Source of the DNA: Scatophagus argus | Taxonomy: Eukaryota; Chordata; Actinopteri; Scatophagidae | Length of the DNA stretch: 64,000 nucleotides | Assembly (NCBI RefSeq): GCF_020382885.2 | Contig: NC_058507.1 | Location: 15,001 to 79,000, forward strand | Direction: 5' to 3' | Shown: piece by piece, positions 58,901 to 64,000 of the stretch | Layout of the letters: every line of letters starts with the position of its first letter | How positions within the stretch are numbered: the stretch's first letter is position 1 | Position numbers and translations under genes: made by a program | Notes under the pieces: model-generated | Databases searched by the model: none | What the model saw: only the letters and a program-made list of their open reading frames with translations | What the model was told of the DNA's origin: nothing

Positions 58901-61900
58901 CAGAGATGCAAAGGATGAAGAGGAGGTGAAGTCTTCTGCCAGCCAGTCTGGGTTTGTAGCTGACTACCAGTCGACAGCAGTTTTGTTGAGTCTCATCGTT
59001 ATTTCCTACTCCTGCTCACCATCTGTCTCATGCTTGTTTTCTTGTCCCAGCTCTCTTCTCCCTCCAGGATCCCTGTTCCTCCAAGGTCTGGAGAATCAGC
59101 TGAACCCAGGAATGGACTCTGGTCCTGGTGCAGAGGCAGAAGTCATTCCCCCAACCCCGGACGTGGATCTGCTGCTGGAGTGCACCTTCTCCTACATGCA
59201 TAAAACTGAGGACGATGATGGACAGCAGCAGCAGCCAATGGATGAGCAGGAGGATGAGTTTCTGAGTCCTCTGATTGGAGAAGAGCAGGGGGAGGAGGAG
59301 GTGAGTTGATGCTGGAGCTTCGGTTATACATGCATAAGCATAAATATATCATGATATCATCTCTGAGGGCAGTTACAATCAGTTCTAAAGTGAAGTTTAC
59401 ACTAATACAGCTATCAGTTAATTGGATGCTGCCAACAACACTGGAACCCCCACATGTTTAGAACTAGACACCTGCATCTCTCCAGTTTCTGTATAGGACA
59501 CTTAAATCACTTTTCAACCGATCTCTTCCAGAACAGCCTCCTTACGGGTTAGGGTTAGGCCCATCTCGTACCGCAGACTGAAGAACCCTTGAATTTCCCT
59601 CGGGATCAATAAAGTATCTATCTGTCTATTTATCTATCTAACCCCTTTTCACGCTACATCTAAAGATGCCATGACATGCTTACTTTTGTTTGTTTGCACT
59701 TCTAAAGTTTGATGACTTCTAATGCTTTTTCCTTTTGTATTTAAATGCCCTCAATATGCCTTTTTTGGACTAAATGGCATGAGCCAAATGAATGTGTCTG
59801 TACAGGGTGATGACATGACACCCCCTGTTGGTCTGGTGGACCAGATGTTTTACTCCACTGTGTCCAGTCTGGAAAAAAAACCCAGTATGTCCAGTGACGA
59901 AGAGGGAGACATCTACGGCCGTACTGTAGCCCCTGAGGGCAGCAGGGGGGACATCGTCAACTGTCCGTCCAGTCATATGGAGAGGACAATTGACAGACAA
60001 TTGGACCAGGATGCTCAGGACAGAGACACACACAAACCTGAGCAGGTAAGACTCACCCAGGTGAGACACACGAGAATCTGTCAAACAGGTGACTCTGAGC
60101 AGGTACCATACAGCTTTTTTCTTTTCTCTGTCTAGTTGGCTGAAAGCTGGATGGGATATTCAGGACCAGGATGTGGAATACTGAGCCTACAGGTGACTGA
60201 CAGGTGCGTAGTCAGCTGACTGTCAGGTTACAAAAGTCTTACTTGTGTTTTCAGGTATGTGTAGTGTGTGGACATCAGGTGATTGACATGTATGTAACAG
60301 GTGATTCGCAGGCATCTGAAAGGTGACTTGACAGGTGATTCATAGGTTTCTGACAGGTGATTCACAGGTTTCTGACAGGTGATTCACAGGTATCTTTACT
60401 TTACACACAAACACGATCAGCAAACACTAAAACAATTCACTACATTGCATAGCTTCTGTCCCATCATTATGTAAACAGATAATTCTGCAATCACTCCTAA
60501 AAATAGATCGATAGATGGATATCCTTTATTAATCCCAACCCATCCAATATAAATGAAAAACAAACTATAAAATTACAATTCATTACGAGTAAGACCTGAA
60601 TCAAGGTAATGTTGGCCTGACTGGTTTTGTATACATTTTATATATATATATTTTTTTTTTTTGACACAATGAGTAAAAGAATGACAGGTGATTCACAGGT
60701 TTCTGACAGGTGACATGCATTTCAGGCATGTCTGGTGTCTGGATTTTAAAGGCGGACTGTTTTGTAGCACTCTGCCTGAAACTGGACTCACCTGGCAGCG
60801 TTTTGAAGACAATGTGCACCAGGTGGCATTATCACCTTCAGGTGAGCAGCTCACATCACAACTCACAACAATAAACCTAAAATCTTATAAGGTTCCACTT
60901 TAAACATTTGATTTATCACCTGTTAAAGCAGACACAGACTGTCAGGTGTGCATGTACTATATTGCCAAAAGTATCCGCTCATCTACCTTTACACGCATTT
61001 GAACTTTAGTGAAGGCCTCTTTCGGGTTGAGGTCAGGGCTCTGTGTTGGCCAGTCAAGTTCATCCACACCAAATTTGCTCATCCATGTCTTTATGGACCT
61101 TGCTTTCTGCATTGGGGCACAGTCATGTTGGAACAGGAAGGGGCCATCCCCAAACTGTTCTTACAAAGTTAGGAGCATGGAATTTTCCAAAATCTCTTGG
61201 TATGCTGAAGCATTCAGAGTCCCTCTCACTGGAAGTCAGGGGCCAAGCCCAGCTCCTGAAAAACAACTCCGCACCCTAATCCCCCCTCCGCCAAACTTCA
61301 CGCTTGGCACAATGCAGCCAGACAATTACAGTTCTCCTGGCAACCGCCAAACCCAGACTTGTCCATCAGATTGCCAGATGGAGAAGCATGATTCATCACT
61401 CCAGAGAACGCGTCTCCACTGCTCTAGAGTCCAGTGGTGGCGTGCTTTACACCACTGCATCCGACGCTTTGCATTGCACTTGGTGATGTATGGCTTGGAT
61501 GCAGCTGCTCAGCCATGGAAACCCATTCCATGAAGCTCTGTGCGCAATGTTCTTGAGGCCACAGTTTGGAGGTCTGTAGTGACTGACTCTGCAGAAAGTT
61601 GGCAACCTCTATGCACTATGTGCCTCAGCATCCACTGACCCCACTGTGTCATTTTACATGACCTACCATGTCATGGCTGAGTTACTGTCATTCTCAGTCG
61701 ATTCCACTTTGTTATAATACCACTGATAGTTGACTGTGGAATATTTAGTAGCGAGGAAATTTCACGTCTGGACTTTGTTGCACAGGTGGCATCCTATCAC
61801 AGTACCATGTTGGAATTCACTGAGCTCCTGAGAACGGCTCATTCTTTCACAAATGTTTGTAGAAGCAGTCTGCTTGTCTAGGTGCTTGATTTTATACACT

Positions 61901-64000
61901 CATGGCCATGGAAGTGAATGGAACACCTGAATTCAATTATTTGGATGGGTGAGTGAATACTTTTGGCAATATAGTGTATATGTAGCATTAGCTAGATGCT
62001 AACTGTTGCCCATTCCACCAGGTAATCTGCTGTGGAAGGTGGAGCAGAAGAGCATGACAGCGTTTGCTTGTGCTAAAGTATCAGTTAAAGGAAAACGTCA
62101 TTGGTACAAAGCTGTGGAGCAAGCAGCATTCGTGGCTCTGAGCGACGATTCCGCCTGGATCATCCGGACCAACGGAGACCTCTACCTGCAGACAGGTAGC
62201 GTTGCCTACCTATGTGACTGTCTCTCATGATCAGTAAGAACGACCTGCTGCTGTGAAGAAACAGGAAACGCAAAGAAACTCAGCAAGGTGTTGATTCAAC
62301 AAAGTGTATTATAAGTAATAATAACTGAAGGATGAACTAAAATGATGTGCTGAGAAAAGCTAAATCGGCTCTTTAAAAAGCCTCTGGGATGAGCCCGAAA
62401 CAGGCTGTTTGTGTGAGGTCAGGAACCTGTTTGGAGGTCCTGGTTCTCCCAGGATAACTGGGCTCCAAATCAGAATCAGAATCAGAATTCCTTTATTTAG
62501 CCCCGAAGAGAATCGGGTGTTTCTGATGATAATACTTATGTACCGATATTTTTATTTAAATAAGTCTAAGGTTTTGAATGCAGGACTGACCCTAACTTGA
62601 CAGCCGGATCGGTGCAGCGACAGCAGTAATGCGGTCATTGTATCGGTCCATCGTGGTAAAGAGGAAGCTGAGCCGTTAGGTGAAGGTCTCAATTTACTAG
62701 TCAGTCTACGTTCCTATCCTCACCTATGGTCATGAACTTTGGGTCATGACCAAAAGAACAAGATCTCGGATACAGGTGGCTGAAGTGAGCTTCCTCCACA
62801 GGGTGGCGGGGCGATCCCTTAGGGATAGGGTGAGGAGCTCTGTCACCTGGGAGGAGCTTGGAGTAGAACTGCTGCTCCTCCACATTGAGAAGAGTCAGTT
62901 GAGGTGGCTCGGGCATCTGTTTCGGATGCCCACCGGGAGGAGGCCCAGAGGAAGACCCGCTACATGCTGGAGGGGCTATGGCTGGTTCTGGATAAAGTGG
63001 AAGAAGATGGATGGGTGGATGGATGGATGGACTTTCACTTTCAGTGGGGTATTTTCACAGTGTGGTATTAATACCTTTACTTAAGTAAAGGTTCTGAATA
63101 CTTTTGTCCATTTCCATAGCAGTTAAGACATTTTTCTGTAATGGCTCTCCTAGACCACGCTGTGATCTGTAGGAACAACATCAACAGTCTGATGTTGGGT
63201 TGTTGGGGGTTCTGATGTTGCTTCTATTGAAGAGTAATGTCTCTTTGTGAGCAGCAGGGGGCACCCTGGTGATGTCTGTTTCAAACTGAACTTACAGCTT
63301 TACAGAGTTTTACTCTTTAGTTTTGCTCCATGTGACGCCATTTCCACTCACAATACCGGACCACATAAAGATAAATATGAGTTATTGTATGTGTGTTGTT
63401 CTAATGTATCATCAGGACCTGCAGTTTTAAATTCATGTAATATTCAGTTCAATTCAATACATGTGTCCTCTTGGACAACGTTCTTCAGGCTCACAAACTT
63501 TTCTTGTCTTAATCGTCGACTTGTTGTTCATGTCTGTCAGGTCTGAGTGTGGACCGACCGTGTGCTCGCTCTGTGAAGGTGGACTGTCCCTGTGTGTTCA
63601 GCCAGGTGTGTGTGAGAGGCAGCGTGGTCTGGGCTCTGAGCGAGCACAAAGCTTTATTCTACAGAGAAGGACTGAACAGCTACTGCAGCGAGGGAGAGGG
63701 TTGGAAGTATGACACCGTCAGGTAATACTGTAATACTATTGTAATACAGCAGAAAGATCAGGGCTGAAGTACCACAGCTAGGTGTACAACACCATCAGGT
63801 ACTCAGTAGGTGTTTTGTCACTGTTAGTTCACACTGGAATGTTGCTGCTTTTACCGATTATGTTACTGTGTGTGTGTGGCTGCATCATAGTGAGGCTCAG
63901 GGTGTGGAGTTGATGTGTGTTGCCCTGGGAGATGGTGGTACAGCTTGGGCGCTGGATGGCAGTGGCAGTCTGTGGTTTCGAACCGGCATATGTTCGTCCA
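43041..64000 (+). CDS. tecpr2: TECPR2, N-terminal ~1004 residues (runs off window)
   Basis: TECPR2 binds ATG8-family proteins and works in autophagosome formation and ER exit; human loss causes a neuropathy (family knowledge). Seventeen exons join in frame: 43041-43121, 46600-46740, 50510-50638, 50853-50984, 51527-51684, 54177-54330, 55525-55677, 57325-57457, 58047-58282, 58387-58600, 58708-59300, 59806-60045, 60136-60203, 60726-60841, 62022-62195, 63541-63721, 63891-64000 (incomplete). The start encodes FCPLYYLLNAIPSK, then WD-repeat propeller blades (SSIGMLYLYCRR, GTASGRVAVFQLVS, SGDDKGRVVFSS, KFGACF-like SSGRFGACFLPGLCKQSD). A low-complexity Glu/Ser-rich middle follows, then TECPR beta-propeller repeats (AESWMGYSGPG, ALSDDSAWIIRTNGDLYLQTG, TAWALDGSGSLWFRTG). 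Exon 10 uses a GC donor. Exon 11 may hide a small intron near 58960-59050, where the frame turns hydrophobic. Confidence 0.93.
43543..44573 (+). mobile_element. Penelope-like element fragment with inverted terminal arms
   Basis: The left arm (about 43543-43627) is the reverse complement of the right arm (about 44487-44573). Both carry TTCTTGGATGA(G/A)AGGC, AAAACGTCTTCAAGAA and CCAGATGCCCTAAGAAT. Between the arms are a linker (RRKNIAIPCIAGVSEKRRR) and a GIY-YIG endonuclease. This is a truncated Penelope-like element in TECPR2 intron 1; reverse transcriptase is missing. Confidence 0.8.
43909..44271 (+). pseudogene. GIY-YIG endonuclease domain of a Penelope-like element
   Basis: The 120-aa frame reads VYAVQCSEECADLYIGGTKQ, then LHRRMAQHRRAN, HLHLKARGHSFEE and DRWFERGVKQAIFVYLE. 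These are the order and motifs of the Penelope-like GIY-YIG endonuclease (here VYAV...LYIG), including the HRR and terminal E. The frame is open to a stop at 44269-44271 but lacks its reverse transcriptase. The upstream linker is in another frame, so the element is dead. Confidence 0.8.
44840..46330 (+). mobile_element. LINE-2-like remnant in TECPR2 intron 1
   Basis: YYYVDDAYLYVPL near 45530 recalls the YADDT(Q)LY(V/L)P motif of L2 reverse transcriptases. Near 46190 a frame recalls LHWF.V...HFQILLVTFKAL of its C-terminus. The copy is heavily decayed and split by a SINE (45137-45392). Confidence 0.4.
45137..45392 (+). mobile_element. tRNA-derived SINE, copy 4 (full length)
   Basis: It has an intact head with A and B boxes and ends GTCACTTTCA. 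It is the most complete copy of the family in this window. Confidence 0.88.
47172..47290 (+). repeat. ATCCATCC-type dispersed repeat
   Basis: CCATCCATTTTCTATACCGC, GGGGCTGGAGCCAGTCCCAG and GGGGTTCACCCTGAGCTGG belong to a very common fish repeat. Its inverse forms the tail of the SINE at 54988-55346. Confidence 0.7.
47640..49720 (-). mobile_element. LINE-2-type element with a second LINE fragment nested in it
   Basis: On the minus strand, HGVPQGSVIGPILFTIYMLP (near 49590) is reverse transcriptase. WMTHNFLLLNTDKNEVPLVG and SFDRDLSFNIHIKQ follow at 48552-48869, then HISPVLSSLHWLPV and FKILLLTYKATHGLAPSYI at 48194-48493. A noncoding 3' part ends in TTGAATTGAATTG-like repeats (~47640-47672). The reverse transcriptase is interrupted between about 48872 and 49489 by another LINE piece (FKCINNLAPEPLSSFV, LWNSLPAELKTM). 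Frames are broken. Confidence 0.75.
51921..53256. mobile_element. Non-autonomous hAT element in TECPR2 intron 5
   Basis: The ends CAGGGGTGTCAAACTC and (inverted) CACACGTGTCAAACCC are hAT-type terminal repeats. The flanks are a perfect 8-bp duplication, CTATAGAC at 51913-51920 and 53257-53264. No transposase motif was recognised in the 1.3-kb interior. From 53265 to 54176 no further feature is seen. Confidence 0.85.
54988..55346 (+). mobile_element. tRNA-derived SINE of a second family
   Basis: The head GGTTCGGTGGTTAGCACTG is an A box and GGTTTGAATCCC a B box. The body has GTGGAGTTTGCATGTTCTCC and GGTTAATTGGCTACTCTAC, and the tail GGTATAGAAAATGGATGGAT. It lies in TECPR2 intron 6. Degenerate CCCTAA units follow at about 55362-55381. 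Confidence 0.8.
55923..55953. repeat. CA microsatellite
   Basis: About 15 CA units in TECPR2 intron 7. From 55954 to 56270 nothing recognisable is present. Confidence 0.9.
56280..56700 (-). mobile_element. Possible antisense L1 ORF1 remnant
   Basis: On the minus strand a frame gives VNFEGSRIFFFHNLFSRSRK-like residues, reminiscent of the DFSxxxxxRR segment in the L1 ORF1 C-terminal domain. Stops are frequent. The call is weak. Confidence 0.3.
56735..57195 (-). mobile_element. tRNA-headed SINE-like repeat, minus strand
   Basis: Read from 57195 leftward, GGCAACTGTGGCTCAGGAGG is A-box-like and GGAGGTTTGATCCCCAG a B box. The left part (56735-56930) includes TTAAGTGCTTTGCTCAAGGG and AATGGGTTAAATGCAG-like sequence on opposite strands, typical of another fish repeat. 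Whether the two parts are one element is unclear. Confidence 0.55.
59585..59642 (+). mobile_element. Retroposon 3' tail with (CTAT)n
   Basis: GAATTTCCCTCGGGATCAAT then AAAGTATCTATCTGTC is a common fish LINE/SINE 3' end in TECPR2 intron 11. Only the tail is present. Confidence 0.55.
60955..61978 (-). mobile_element. Tc1-like DNA transposon, degraded
   Basis: The ends TACTATATTGCCAAAAGTAT and (inverted) ATACACTATATTGCCAAAAG are terminal inverted repeats with TA at the edges. On the minus strand, pieces such as SSREISSLLNIPQST, HGMGFHG, KPYITKCNAKRRMQWCK and RRVLWSDESCFSIW are a Tc1 transposase (helix-turn-helix followed by the DDE region). Stops and frameshifts inactivate it. It sits in TECPR2 intron 14. 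Confidence 0.85.
62600..63030 (+). pseudogene. RTE-like LINE C-terminal fragment
   Basis: The frame from 62746 reads MTKRTRSRIQVAEVSFLHRV, SLRDRVRSSVTWEELGVE and SQLRWLGHLFRMPTGRRPRG, the C-terminus common to fish RTE-type reverse transcriptases. It ends in ATGGATGG repeats. The reverse transcriptase core is missing. An inverted LINE tail lies just before at 62467-62515. Confidence 0.7.

Overview
The window is animal nuclear DNA, almost certainly from a teleost fish. Its genes are split by GT-AG introns and encode fish-like versions of vertebrate proteins, and the gaps are filled with typical fish repeats: tRNA-derived SINEs, L1/L2-type LINEs, Penelope-like elements, hAT and Tc1 DNA transposons. 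The left end carries degenerate CCCTAA repeats in the orientation expected of a left chromosome end, so the first ~11 kb read as subtelomere. Layout: 1-5146 is a mosaic of telomere-like repeats, a tandem tRNA-like array, a 654-bp tandem duplication and CA-rich arrays. 5640-9393 is a broken L1-type LINE. 9601-10510 holds Penelope-like remnants, and 10700-11432 holds LINE/SINE ends. Next come five protein genes: DKC1 (dyskerin, +, 11466-17346), an F-box/LRR gene (-, 19199-24151), CINP (+, 25754-30802), ZNF839 (-, 32493-41044) and TECPR2 (+, from 43041, running off the right edge). ZNF839, CINP and TECPR2 are also neighbours in human 14q32.31 (established knowledge), which supports those names. 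I reconstructed exon structures by splice signals and reading-frame continuity. The genes do not form one pathway. DKC1 acts in H/ACA RNPs and telomerase, CINP in replication/ATR signalling, and TECPR2 in autophagy and ER-exit traffic. ZNF839 and TECPR2 are head to head and CINP and the F-box gene are head to head, so each pair may share a promoter region. DKC1 and the F-box gene are convergent, as are CINP and ZNF839. The most unusual content is subtelomeric. A composite module recurs at least four times, with a fifth diverged copy: a hammerhead-ribozyme-like fold with compensatory changes in stems I and II, several hundred bases of spacer, a short conserved coding-like segment with a 3' hairpin, then CCCTAA repeats. 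One diverged copy is followed by a Penelope-type reverse-transcriptase fragment. This suggests a telomere-associated, ribozyme-carrying Penelope-like or retrozyme-like element. The idea is an inference from sequence only; no search or folding program was run.
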